From Durusdinium trenchii (lineage: Eukaryota; Sar; Dinophyceae; Suessiales; Symbiodiniaceae), in NCBI GenBank assembly GCA_963970005.1, contig CAXAMN010003925.1:101470-165469 (forward strand): 64,000 bases of DNA, in the 5' to 3' direction. The translations under genes and the position numbers were made by a program. Positions 45,254-57,089 of the stretch are shown here, in pieces (within the stretch, counting starts at the first letter, position 1; each line of letters starts with the position of its first letter). The notes below the pieces were generated by a model that searched no databases, was not told the origin of the DNA, and saw nothing but the letters and a program-made list of their open reading frames with translations.

Positions 45254-46610
45254 ATGTGTAGGAGCGGAACTTGTTTGACTCTCCTCCATGTCGTTTGGGC
45301 CCTTTGGTCACTTTGCATTCTCGACGCCTATGACATGAGATGCATGAACGCAGCTGGTGGGGAGTTCTGTGACGGTGAAGATCCATGTCGGAGCGCAGCT
45401 CATCTCAATGTAGTTCCATTCTGCGGGTGACAAAGGGGACTAGCCAGCGGGGGACCTTCCTTTTGGTCATGATGTAACTGAGGATTGCTGGAACAACCTG
45501 TTCACTCACAGCTATTGCTGCGTGGAAACGCCATGCTTTTCCTGGGGTTCATGGGCGATGACCGAGCCCAGCAAAAAAGAGTTGGCACAGAGTGGGGTGG
45601 TGTGCCGCTACCTCTGTCAAGCTGAGCCACAGTGCAGGCACTGGACATTTGTCATCCCTGGCTCCCATGATCCAGACAGTGGTGGACCATGTTTGATGTA
45701 CAATTCTTCCCATGCAAGCAGTCCGTGGAAGCAGGAGCCCGAACAAGAATCCAAAGTAGTCTCAGGCTTGCGGTTTTGCAAGCCAGAAGAGCACCATGAC
45801 CTGCTTGTGAGCAGAAAGACCCTCACGGACGAGTCCGAGCTGCCAATATTCTCAAGCGCAGAGAATGCTGCAGGAGCAGCTCAGGCGATTTTGAGTGAAG
45901 GTTGGGCAGTACTGCGAGGAGCCTTAAGCGATCCACTACTAACAGCCTTGAGAGAAGCTTGCAGCAGGGCAGCCTTGGACTTATTGGCACGCGACCCGCA
46001 GCGTGTGGGGAACAGAGGGCCTCGCAGATATTCCTGGGGAGGAGCTTCCACATCGCACCATATGGTACACCTCACGCCATGGGCTCAACTTCTTGATGTG
46101 GACTCTGTAGTCAAGGTGCTGGAAGCCCTTTTTGGTGAGTATGTGGCCATTGGTGGTGGAGGTGATTTCGTTCTCGGTGAGACCGACACACATCAACGCC
46201 TGCATGTGGATTTGCAGCTTGAGGCCATGTATGCATCTCCAGCCCCTGCGGCGCTGGTGGCCAACTTTGTCGTCTCGGACATTTCATGCCAAGATGGGCC
46301 TGTAAGGTTGGTGCCCAAGACTCAGCAGATGCCTTTGGCCAGCCAACTGAGTAAGGACTGGGGATATGCCACACACCTCCAGAAGGAGAGCTACATCCTC
46401 TCTCACGCCAACCTCAGCTATGTTTTCGCATGCCCTTTGAAGCCGGGCGATGTCCTTCTCCGTGATATGAGACTTTGGCATGGCGGATCCCCCAACCTGG
46501 GTGCTGATCCTCGGTATTTGCCCTCGGCGGAGTTCCTCTCCAGACACTATGCCGAGGCGCTGATTATTTCCACAGGAGAAGCCATCACAAATCATACCTG
46601 TTATATATAA
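45254..46610 (+). CDS. PAN/Apple domain fused to phytanoyl-CoA dioxygenase-like domain
   Basis: The main exon runs from about 45512 (after CTCACAG) to TAA at 46608-46610 with no break. Residues 1-90 of it form a cysteine-rich PAN/Apple-like domain (VCRYLCQAEPQCRHWTFV, GPCLMYNSS). Residues 105-350 are a PhyH-type 2-oxoglutarate oxygenase: RLHVDLQ gives the HxD iron ligands, LWHGGSPN the distal histidine, and RYLPSAEF a likely 2-oxoglutarate arginine. An ATG at 45254 opens a hydrophobic stretch (TCLTLLHVVWALWSLCIL) that would serve as signal peptide or anchor, fitting a secretory-pathway PAN domain; the splice joining it is not settled. A 1.1-kb exon is long compared with others here. The product probably hydroxylates a lipid or glycan-linked substrate, but this is inference. 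Confidence 0.82.
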
Positions 46611-46799
46611 GATGATATAACCGTACATCATAGCATTATCGCACTCAATTCGCCATCAACCCCTTTACCCCATATACGGTAACCTTCTTCCCATACAGCC
46701 CAAGCATGCCCACCTCAACCCTGCCGAAGAAAAAAAAAAAACGGAAAAAAGACAACCCACGGTTTCCACACCGGCCGCAACGGGCCAAGCGTTGCAGAG

Positions 46800-46985
46800 G
46801 CCACACGTGCGGTGCCAGAGGATCACTTCAGCCCGCGCAAAGCGTTGCCCTTTGCCCTTTGGCTGCGGCTCTCGGAGCCCACGCGGCGCCGGGCGCGCGA
46901 GATCCTGGCCGCGCCGGAGCGCGTGGAGGCAGAGCGGAAGGACTTCCTTCTGATGTTGCCTTACGTGGCGGAAGAGCGGCCATAA
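46800..46985 (+). CDS. Terminal exon, arginine/glutamate-rich, unrecognised
   Basis: After GTTGCAGAG, a 61-codon frame ends in TAA. It contains RAVPEDHFSPRKALPFALWL and ERVEAERKDFLLMLPYVAEE. The alternative + frame is proline/alanine-rich and implausible. It starts 190 bases after the stop of the dioxygenase gene, so it belongs to another transcript or an alternative 3' end. The family is unknown. Confidence 0.5.
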   Translation, partial: ATRAVPEDHFSPRKALPFALWLRLSEPTRRRAREILAAPERVEAERKDFLLMLPYVAEERP

Positions 46986-46989
46986 AGGT

Positions 46990-48265
46990 GCCATCACTGT
47001 GAGACCTGAGATTGAAGGCATGTGACTTCAAAGTCACCATGTGGTCGTGAACTAACAAAGTCAAAGGAGTCAAAGGATTGGAGGAGAAGCTAAGCTATGA
47101 ACATTCATCCTGAGAAAGGACACATTTTCACTTGATCAGAAACTGTACCAGCCAATCTCGCACCAGCAGTGTCGCTTGGACAGACAGAGAGGCCGCAATT
47201 TTACTGTCATTTGACACCCTCAAAGCATGGAGCGACCATTCTTAGGACCAATAATTCAGCAGGGCTGAAGTTTTTATGCGTACCAAATCCGGACAAGCCA
47301 CTTGGCATTTCAAGATGAACGTAGCCAATAGACAGCGCCTTTCATGCTGGACCCCGACTCTGACATTGAATTGGAGAACAGAAGAAACACATCCACACCC
47401 TAGGATCCTTTGATCATTCCTGACTGTCAGCGGGGCTCAGCTCTCTCAGAAGAATGCTATAGCTTCACAAGCTAGCTCGATGTCATGCCCCTGACCGCCA
47501 GCTCGACCTAGCAAATTTGGCAAGTTACCTCGGGGCCCAGAGATGTGGAGATATTGAACGAAGCCAAAAATGTCTGCATTGTTTGTGGACACATTTTGCA
47601 AGGATTTTGTCATCTTTGCTGCCTCCTGAGGAGGTATCTATGCGTTTTTCGGAAGCTATGACTGCGGGTACCAGGTGAGAGGAATAGCGGAGGAGATCCA
47701 GATCTTGATATCTGATAGAGAGGACACTGCTGCGGTCCAGCAAAGGAGCAACGTGCAGAAAAGAACGCACCAGGTTGGTGGAAGGAACATTGGAAACTGT
47801 AGGGGCGTGTGGCCACTTTTGCCTGGTTAGAATTTGGCGTGGACCCTGGAACGGAGCTTTTGGAAGATCATTCTCCTCACAAACCGGTAAAGTCAACTAG
47901 AGGGTCGGTCGGAGTCCTAGCGGGCACACTGGCCACCAGGGCAGGTCCTCGGAATAACGGCGCAAAACGGCAGAGGCGCCATCTTCTCCGACCTGATGTT
48001 TGTCCGAGACGCTCCGCAGTGACGTGGCCGCGTCTGAGTTGGGCCGAAGCGCGTCGCCCATTGGGCCAAGCCAACCCGTTTGGTGACGAGCAGCTGGTTG
48101 GTGCTTGGGGTGTCTTACGGTGATCGTGAGGAGTTCCTGTTGCAAGTTGCAACTTTACGTATATATATATATAAATACTTTGAAGTATTTTGGATTGAGG
48201 GATGTGGGATCAAAAAGAGTGCCACAAGTGTGGTGTACCTCTTCGCAACTGTGCATCCTCTCCTC
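46990..48265. other. No supported gene
   Basis: Frames at 47525-47896 (minus) and 47809-48123 (plus) overlap, and neither shows a family motif. A TA run lies at 48160-48176. Confidence 0.35.
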
Positions 48266-48269
48266 CCAG

Positions 48270-48547
48270 GCGAGCCCTCTCCAACAACAACATCCTCTGG
48301 TGCTTTAGCTTCTGGTTCCTGGTCGTGCAGAACTCCGACGCCGTCGGGGGGCCCCAAGCAGAGGCCGGTGGGACGTCCCATGCAGGGAGCGTCCCAACCG
48401 TTGGAGGTCTTTGAAGACGCGTATGTTCAAGCTTCTGAGACTCCGTTTGCAGAGAGATGTCATCTACCTGAATGGTTGGGCTCGGCGGCTCAGGCATACA
48501 AGTTTTTGCAGGGGAAGCACGTCCGGACTCCCAAAGACAATTTGTGA
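48270..48547 (+). CDS. Exon of an unrecognised gene
   Basis: The acceptor TCCTCCCAG precedes a frame that begins with a Ser/Thr/Pro-rich linker (EPSPTTTSSGALASGSW). It continues as LEVFEDAYVQASETPFAERC and LPEWLGSAAQAYKFLQGKHV, ending at TGA or at a GTGAGA donor at 48544. The change from linker to helical sequence is typical of a real protein. No family was recognised. Confidence 0.45.
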
Positions 48548-49869
48548 GACTGAGAAACCTTCACTGCTTCAAAGCGTCAGAGGACATGGTCCACCTGTGT
48601 TGTTTTTGCAGATTTCGAGATTGGTTCTGTCTTGGAACATGTAACTCATGGATGGTGCACCCTGGTCACCCTGGTCAACCGATTGGTCCACGGATCCGGC
48701 CCTGTAGGTTTTCGTGTGGCTCACCACGTGGTGGCTGGCAGATGCCACCCGAGCCTCGCTACTCTTTCTGGAGCGTGCGGTGGAAGAGCAGCCAGTGTTG
48801 GGAAGCTCATGCGCCGTCTTCGGCGTGTGCGCAATTCGGGCGGGGTGAAGTGTGTGGACTGAGCACGTATGCATAGATCGTGCGTAGATCGTAGGTGCAA
48901 CTCTTGGGGAAACCAGAAGCATATGGACTCGACTCCCATGGATGCAAGATGGTGCGGAAAGGTTGACAATCAATTAGCAGAATTACTGCAGTACATTTAT
49001 TGAAAATTGCTCACATTTAGAGTAGGTGAGGGTCTTCTAGCCCACGACACAGTTATGGTTCTGGTTGACCAGCAAAAAGCTTGACACATATACTTGATTC
49101 CACCACCTTTGAAAACAACGTATTGATGTTTCAATCTGACCAGCCCCGATCACTGCGCTGGGGGAGCCGTCCGACCTGATTTTGACCCAGGGGCACCGGA
49201 ACCTTGGAACCAGGTGGCTCCTTTGGTCGGTGGTCCAAGCGCGATCGCTCCGCTCGCAAGCGCGCAGGTTTGCACGAGGAGTGTGGCAGGCCTTTGTGTG
49301 GTGTGGTGCCGGTCCGGTTGCACGCTTGGTCAGGGCCCTGTCCAATTGTGCTCTCATTGGATTTCTTCACTTCTTTCGTGCTTCAGCAAAACAGATGAAG
49401 AGCAGGAACCCCCTACTAGTAGCCTCCTCACCCCAGGAATCTTACACCCAGGTGTTCACAATCGCCCGCTCATCCCAGCAAATACCGAGATTGAGAAGAG
49501 CATCAGAGGGGAGCCTGTGCCAACTCTAGACAAGGCGGGTAGTGTTGGCAGACTCCAAAGCACACCAGTTTCTGTGCGCGAATCGGCCGTGCACATCGGT
49601 GCGAACATGCGAACGGGCAGCTGATATACTGTTGCGGCCCACTTGGGAGGTGCAGCCGAATAGCCTGAACTTCTTGAAGTTTCCGTTGGTCGCCATGTTT
49701 TGGAACATGATCTTCTACTTGCCTCTTCCTCAGATCTTCCACACTCACGGCCATGCAATGCGCAGGGGGAAGGCCTCACTTTTGTTCGTATCCAGCTCCC
49801 AGCTATAACTTATGGTCCAAGTCCAAGCCAAACAAAAGTTGCGTTTGATTCTGAGTTCATTTTCCATTT

Positions 49870-50595
49870 TTGAAGACCGCCACGGACAGTAAGGGGATGG
49901 CCTTGAACAGCTGGTTCACCTACACTTCTGGAAACTATGCCATCCAGAAATCTCATGTGCCCTATTTGTGGACACGAGCTAGCAGCTGGCAGTTGCCATG
50001 GCTCAGGTGCTGCTTAGCCTTTTTGACTGACTGTGGCTTCTTGAGCTCTGAGCCTAAGTTGAGCATGGTCCAATGTGGGGCTGCTCACGAGGCCGAACTG
50101 ACCGTTGAAGAAGCGGTGGATGCGGTGGACACTGGCCGTTGGCGGAAAAACAGAGTGTAAGGATGCACCCACCCAGAATTGTTTGCAACAGGTGCTGAAG
50201 AAGCGTTTTGACAACAGGAATTGTTTGCCCTACCAAGTGCTTAAAGCATGTTTGCCGAAGAGCCCTAAGTGCGTGCAGGACTTCTATGGATTCTGCACCT
50301 ACATGCCTTGCATCCTTCATCTTTGCCGGGCATATTGGGCAACTTGGCAGCATGCCCACCGCCACAATTTGGTGCCTGGGCCATGGGCACTCGTGTTCAA
50401 AACTTTGTCCCTGCAACATCCGGCAACTGGCTCTCCAGCAGCACCAAGGCGATGTACGCATACGATGGTGTTGTGACTCGGCGCAGTGAGACACTGGGTG
50501 CCGGGAACAGGACCGGTGATTCTTTTTTTTGGGGGGCTGCACTGCCCATCAAGCTCGGCTTGAATGTGTTGTGGTCCGAAGATTCCCGAAGATGA
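49870..50595 (+). other. Coding-like stretch in shifting frames
   Basis: Successive + frames look protein-like but shift: AELTVEEAVDAVDTGRWRKN near 50093-50155, then NCLPYQVLKACLPKSPKCVQ near 50220-50280, then WLSSSTKAMYAYDGVVTRRS near 50430-50490. This suggests either a broken gene or exons I cannot delimit. No family is claimed. Confidence 0.25.
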
Positions 50596-50639
50596 TGCCG
50601 GCATCAAGCCGCATTTCACCCGTTTCTTCTAGGCTTGTA

Positions 50640-53160
50640 GCATCAGTAGGCAGCATGACGTAGCAAGTCAATGCTTGTAGTTGCTACCCTCGCAGCTCTG
50701 CCTCCAGGTCATTTTCGGAGATTGCCTGTGTATGGAAGGCGTTCGTGTCCCTCGTCGTCTCCGGAAATGAGGCGCCCGGTCTTTGCTTTTTGTTGCGCCC
50801 AGTTGTCAGCGAACTGTATGAGTTGCAGGTTCTTGGTGGTTTGACCTTTCCTTTTTCGGTATCATGATTCATGTACAATGCTGGATGCATCGTGCTGCGC
50901 ACGCTGCAAACCCGTGCTTGGTTGCCAACCATCAACGATTTGTACTCTGAGGTGCGTGAGATTTGGCAGTGGCTTCGGCCAAGTGACCTCGCGGCCTCGC
51001 TGGAAAAGAACCCGTGGAGCAATGGGTAGTGACGCAAGATGCTTGCAAGGGGCTGAATTATTGCAGTCATGTGAAGTCGAGGTGCAAGCTGTGAGCGCAG
51101 ATCTTCATAATCCTTTTGGCAGAAGAAGCTGTTCCAGAGTGTGACCTGGGTCTTCGGATATGTTACTGGGCTGACTGAACTTGTGCAGATTGCGTCACAA
51201 CCCATTTTCCCCCGTGCGCGGCGAGGGGTGAATAACCAAGACGACCTCCATCGTTCCAGTGGCTGACTGCTCGACGAAGGCAGAAAAGGCTTCGCCACGC
51301 AAATCCGCCTCATTAGACTCCTGTAGATCAAAGTGGGCAGCCTGCAAACCACTGGGTTGCATATTTATATACATATAGGTATTTAGTCTGCAGGGGTTGA
51401 CTCTGCCGGACGGTTTACCTGCCAGCGTTTCGGTGTTGCTTGATGTTGCCTGTGCTTGATGTTGCGTATTCAACACCCTGCCAAGTGCTTCGTGACAGTC
51501 CGCCACTGTTCAGTCTTGAACCATTTGAAGGCCAGGGCATCCGAGTCACACCCAGAGTCATTATATGGATGGACACGGGCATCACGGACCAAGCTGAATA
51601 TCCTCATGAGTTGCGCTTTCCACGGCGATTTATCCCAATCTATTCATCGAATGCCAACGTTTGAGTCACCCATGGCTAAGCATCTCAACTGCTTTGGATT
51701 CATCATGACTTCGAATGCAGACGCATTCACCTCAAAATGAGACCGCTGTCCTGTGCCCGGCTTCCCGTTTCCGCTGTTTCCGCCGATGGTTGTTTGGCTG
51801 GGCCTTGAAAACATGAGCGGCCAGACTCATTGGTGTGTAGAGAGCGCAAAGTGACGAGGACACGCGACGCACTTGAAAAGGGTGGATGGCTCATGATGGA
51901 AGTTGAGAAGAATTCTTGCTCACTGGCAGAATGGGCAACTCGTACTGCTGAACTCTTTAATTTGCCAAAATTATCGCACTTCTTGCCACTAAGTTCGCGT
52001 GGGGCCAGTTGGGTAACATGAAAATCGCCTCAGGCAGAACCACGTAGTGCAAGCCCCACCAAGCCTTGCACATGGCACCGCAGTTGGAGACGGTGAAGTC
52101 TTTGCCCGAATTTCTGGAGCTTCTTGGATCTGGGATGAGATATGATGGGATGTGGGAGTGAAGGATCCAGGGCTCGTTGGAGAGATTTTCAGGGTATAGA
52201 ATGGGTCTTACCATGGTCTTACCAAGTTTGCACTCTATCTTCCAAGCTCCACTGGGGTAAAAGTGGAGGACTGTAGTTGGCTGACCAAGGCAGAGATTTG
52301 GCTTCAAGACCTTTCTCCAGGACGCTGGGGTGTCTACAGTGGGTTTTCCAGCTTTGTTCAGTCTTGGACGACTTGCTGATGCATTCTGAATTTTTCATCG
52401 GCTGAGAGTAGTGCCCGCTCGCTACAGTTCTAGGCTCCTTTCCTGGTCGTGCAAGTATTGCTCTTTGGCCCATTTCACAGATTCGAAGCTACGCGCTTTC
52501 GGAGTCTTTTGAGACTTGAAGGACTTGCGTGGCTCCGTGAGCAGGGGAAGGCCTAGCCTGAATGCAGCAGCTCGGGATGCCCAGGGGGTGACAACGAAGC
52601 CTTTCCAAAGATGTTTGAAAGAGCTTTTCCAGCCATGGAAATCTGGGAAGCGAAGCAGTTCAATGAATCCATGCGGCCATGCGGAACGAGAGCCACTACG
52701 AGAGCCATGCTCTGAGATCCTTTCTTGAATCAGGTCCGCTTACAGATGATCAGCATGACCTCCAGTGCAGGTGCAGTGACACAGGCCTTCTTGAACATGT
52801 AGCTGGTGAACATATTTGGCGTATAGGCACTGTATGGAAGTTCAATGATTCTATGAGCACCAACATGGAACTATTGACTGTTGTCTTTGCCGGGTCCCAG
52901 TGATTGCACTGCCAACCGCAAGTGTTTCGCACCTGTGATTTCAGTCGTTTTGTGAACGGGAAGGTTTCCTAAATTGCAATGCCTTGGATCAAGACAACTT
53001 CATGACGACGGGCACAACATGCATGACCTCAAATGCGGTAAGGAACGCAGGAGTAGGAGCAAGGAGACGCGCAAGCAACATCTCAATTGTTTGTTTCTGC
53101 AACCGCCGCAGTCCACTCTAGGAGCACGGTGTTGGGAAAGAAGTCTAAGAACTTAGGGCA
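50640..53160. other. No supported gene
   Basis: A minus frame of 222 codons (50684-51352) and several + frames overlap without motifs. One + piece near 50883-51030 (TRAWLPTINDLYSEVREIWQ) looks coding but is isolated. Confidence 0.35.
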
Positions 53161-54010
53161 ACGTTTATGCTTTGCCAATGTTCTCCCTCGAGAATGTCTT
53201 GGTGGATCCATTGTGCCCCATCTGGACTAGTCCAGTCAAGTTTGTTTGCGCAGCTGAAGAGTTTCAGAGCCGTGGCCAACACCTGGGGATGGTAGACAAC
53301 CTAACTTGGTTGACCCATGATTGTCCTATATATTCCTTGAGCCGAGCTGCTCAGAATCAATTGGAGGCAGGAATCAATCACCGACGTGCCATGCATCAAT
53401 CCCTGCAGGTACCGTCCTCCCTTGTCCTTGGCGATCTTTGCTGCTGCCTTGAAGTACATCACAACTGCATGGGTCCGGGGGCTGAAGAGGGTGGGGGGAA
53501 CAGGAACTTAGCTGAGTCCTTGGCCCGCAGAGACCAACTCGTGGAAAGCATCGCGTGAACCATCCGAAGCCCCAAGTGCACAGGATCAACAATGGTGGTG
53601 CAACTTCATTTCAATCCAGTGTCGATAGGGCCTCGCTAGAGGGAACTCCAGGTGCCTAATTAATTCTAAAGCTTCAATCCACCTCTTCAGCATTGCTGGC
53701 CTCACAGATGCCAGGTGCTAGATGATCCCTTGCTGAAAACCAGCGCAACGCTGCGGAAGGCCTCTAAGCCCAGCTTGTGAAGGATTCAGGGTGTGAAGTC
53801 CAGCACAAGCGCCGGTTGGATATGTCTTCAGCTGATCCTTGATGTTTGACCTCTATCTATATATTATAGATATGTTTTGGTGTGTGTGTGTGTTGTAAAC
53901 CAACCTCCTCGTTCTGTTTCGGAGCTTCACTAGCTCCTGTCATTTCTCAGGGTCGGGTCCACACTTGATGCCATGCTTGACAGGAGCGCGATCGACCTCC
54001 TGATGTGAAG

Positions 54011-55140
54011 GACTACTCCTGGGCTGCAGATGTCTTGTGGAAGCAAATGCACGTGTTCGCAATGTTGCAGTACATCGAGTTTCTCCCACACGTTGAGGAA
54101 TTATTGATTGGACATGATTGGACTGAAACACTGCGGGGCGAGGTGTCACGCCTACTTCTGCGCGTGATTTTCTTGATCCTGTCCTCCAGCGTGCTCTTCA
54201 AGGACAGGTACTGTATGAGGAATCCGTCGAGAACCAAAAAACAGTGAATTGGCAACTGCCACATTCCTACTACATTTCTTCGCAGCTCTTGGAAGACTGA
54301 AGCTTTTCAAGCACCCCTCAATGAGTTCATCAAGCTCACACTATTCCGCCATCTACTTCACTTTGAATCCTGGTCCCTGGTCCCTGGTCTGGGTTACACC
54401 GTGCCCTCGCGTGCCACCTCCATCCCAGGACGTGGGGCTGGTGATTCACGCGATCCGCACCACCAAAGGCACCTTGAGGCGGGATCCGGGCCGGGCAGTT
54501 CGGACCGATTCCGGAACGGAGGGGCATCGGGAAGTCGGTGGCGGCTTTGAGGTGACCAAACTGGAGCATCTAGAGCTGTGGCAGGCCTCTAGCTACAGTT
54601 TCCAGTGTGCTCGGCCAATTTGTCGGCCATGGTGCTCGTGTGCCTTGCCAGGATCGGACGGCCGTATTTTGGCTGGTAAGACCATCTCAATTCGCATGTG
54701 CAGTGCCGGGATTTGCTGGGTCTCAGACCCAGCGACCACCAATAAGGATCCACGAGTTGTTGCACTACACCGGCATCATTTTGGAATATTTTGGACAATG
54801 GACCTTCCGTGGGAGTCTTCTTCGACGCCCGTGGGAGTGGTATTTTCGAAGTCTGCAACAGGTCTCGGTCACGTCTGGACATCGGTGCGGACGTTCGCCA
54901 GTTCCCCCAGGTGGGTCCATGCCGCCGTCATAGTGATCGCCTTTAGACGCCTGGCGGAAGACGGAGCAGGTTTCGATGGAACGCAACGTCTATTCACTTG
55001 GGGGGCCTTGGGCACCACTTGCTGGATGGCTACAGCTACGTAACTTGCTGTCGTTTGGCCGAATGCCCCGAAGCCTTACATCCAGCATTACCGTGACGGT
55101 TCCCTTGCCTTGCCAGACTCCTTCCGGACATATCCGATGA
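54011..55140 (+). CDS. Multi-exon protein with hydrophobic segments, unrecognised
   Basis: Five phase-compatible exons: 54011-54207, DYSWAADVLWKQMHVFAMLQ and a hydrophobic LLLRVIFLILSSSVLF; 54286 to about 54379, SWKTEAFQAPLNEFIKLTLF; 54429-54551, DVGLVIHAIRTTKGTLRRDP; 54757-54861, LLHYTGIILEYFGQWTFRGS; and from 54970, VSMERNVYSLGGPWAPLAGW, ending in TGA at 55138. Joins from exon 1 to 2 (phase 2 plus 1) and the later phase-0 joins agree. I first thought of an MlaE/TGD1-like permease because of the fourth exon, but the rest does not support it. At least one membrane-spanning helix is likely. Function unknown. Confidence 0.6.
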
Positions 55141-55364
55141 CAGCCCGAGATCGGTCAAAGCAGCCCATAGGCTCATAGGTAAGACCGTCGCGGAAAGAGG
55201 GAGACTGGGAACCGGTTTGAAAGAATCATAGAATCAAGTTAAGGGGGTCATTCGGCACCAGAAATTTCTATCCAGAGTTTTGGGGCGACTGCCGGAAAAC
55301 ACAGGAGACCCGGTGGAATCCACGGGTTTGGCATGGATCAAGTACTATACCTTTCAACTTGCAG

Positions 55365-55487
55365 GGGGGGCTCTTTGCCTTTGCAGCCCTGGCTGCAACA
55401 CATTTTGCCCTAGGTCCAAATTCTGTGGCCGCCGTGGCGGCCACATGCGTGGCCGAGGCGTTTCTGTTATATGCTTGCGGGCCCTGA
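55365..55487 (+). CDS. Hydrophobic terminal exon
   Basis: After CTTGCAG, a phase-0 frame of 40 codons reads GGLFAFAALAATHFALGPNS then VAAVAATCVAEAFLLYACGP and stops. It could be an alternative or true last exon of the gene just upstream, adding a membrane helix pair. The minus strand reading is less natural. Confidence 0.4.
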   Translation, partial: GGLFAFAALAATHFALGPNSVAAVAATCVAEAFLLYACGP

Positions 55488-55559
55488 TCGGTCAGTGGAC
55501 AGGGGTGCATGTGGCAAATGATTGGTCGTTGCCATCGGTCTTGCCACTGACATAGTGAA

Positions 55560-56960
55560 GGAGTCATAACATGTCATAACATGTCATAACAATTCATTGG
55601 GTAATTACATGGTAATCCTTATGACCCAATGACATCGGAGTGATGTACCCCTTCATTCGTCATATGGAGTGATGGTACTGATGGTGGGTTTGATGTGTAC
55701 CACAGCCTGGCGTCGAGGTGAAGGTCGGTTGGACGCATGGCTTGCCTTTGAATGGGGGTTGGCACCCAGCCTCAGCAGATGGGTCGGATGAGATCAGGAG
55801 CAGGATTCGATATAAGCTTTCCTAGTATGTCAATGCAGGTTTGGGACTTGTAGAGACTTAAATCATGCTTTTGAACTGAGGGGTCTTGGCATGCGCATGT
55901 GGGATCTTGAAATATCATAAAGTATGGAGCAACAGTTTATTGTGGCTGCCTTGGTTGAAGCAGAAGTACAATGTTAATCAATGAATCCGGCCTGGCTTTC
56001 ACCTTCTTCAACAGGTGTGTTGTCTACAGCCACCTCGATGCATATCTTCTGAAGGAGCGTCAGTTGGCACAGCCAAACAGACTGGCGTTACCTGGCAACA
56101 CCGCACTAAGGCGTGCAATGCTGTCAGAGTCCATAGCGATGGTGTGGAGTCCAAGGTTTCTAGTGTTTAATTAGGAGTCCATTTTGGGTGGATTCGATAG
56201 ATACGCAAATGAGTGAGGCACAAATGTATCCTCGTACACTCGTGCTTTTAGTGCTCAGCGTGAAAAAGGGAGTTGATGATCGGGTGAAGTTCAAGAAAAT
56301 CACGCCCTAAGAGACGTACTAGGACCTAAGGACTGTTCTGTCCTCCCTCAGCTTCCGTTTGCTTGAGGCCTATGGCTTTTTGCTGTGCTTTGCTTACATC
56401 GGCCCACTTTTTGTGGTGTTCATGACTGCCATATGCCCGCGCTCACGTAATGAATCCGTCAGAGAATGGTTCATGAGTGAGATTCTATGAAATTCTACAA
56501 TCATCTACATTCTGCAGCTTGCATGTGTTGAATGAGCTCCTATGTACAAGATGACCCGAAGCCGAGAGCCGAACTCGGAGGACGCATGCGATCACCGGAG
56601 CTGCAGTGGAGCTCTTAGATTTCATGAGCCGTGCGAGCTGTATACCGAACCATGTGATATAAGAACCCATCCTTCCGATTCTCACATCACTGTGAGCATC
56701 ACCAAGCCGCGGGTCTCCCACTTTGGCTCAACCGAATGTCAGACCGGTGTTCACTGTCATCAAGCCAGCTGCAAGGTGATCGCCTATGCCTTTGCTTATG
56801 ATTTTGTCACCCTTCCGTGGAGGTGGGATTTCGGGTGAGACACGGGTCGCTGGCGCAAGACCGCGATGCCTTCCATCGTTGGCTCCAGGATCTGCACGGG
56901 GCATATGGCAGAATTTTGGGTCGCTGTGCCAATCTTCAATGCTGGTGTGCTTTGGACCGC
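55560..56960. other. No supported gene
   Basis: Contains ATGTCATAACATGTCATAAC direct repeats at 55568-55592. Open frames at 56540-56990 occur in all + phases, and none shows a motif. Confidence 0.35.
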
Positions 56961-56964
56961 GTTG

Positions 56965-57085
56965 CAACTTGGCGCATTTCTACTAGTAACAAGGACGCTA
57001 TGCTCGGTGGAGGCCATCGCAAGTAAGTTGGAGGCCATTGCTACTAGGACCAAGAAGCAGCTACTAGTAGCAACTACAGTAACTA
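56965..57085 (+). repeat. Dispersed repeat, full-order copy
   Basis: Holds GCATTTCTACTAGTAACAAG, GGACGCTATG, two GGAGGCCAT(C/T)GC words and AGCTACTAGTAGCAAC in order. It links the partial copies at the window start, 34078 and 36072 into one family. Confidence 0.6.
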
Positions 57086-57089
57086 CAGG

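Noticed and set aside
46665..47021. 118-codon minus frame
   Set aside because: Opposite-strand shadow of the GC-rich terminal exon at 46800-46985.
50684..51352. 222-codon minus frame
   Set aside because: Unbalanced composition, no motif, and the + strand holds more protein-like pieces in the same place.
54757..54861. Similarity of one exon to the N-terminus of MlaE/TGD1 permeases
   Set aside because: Only a loose pattern; the neighbouring exons in phase do not continue that family.
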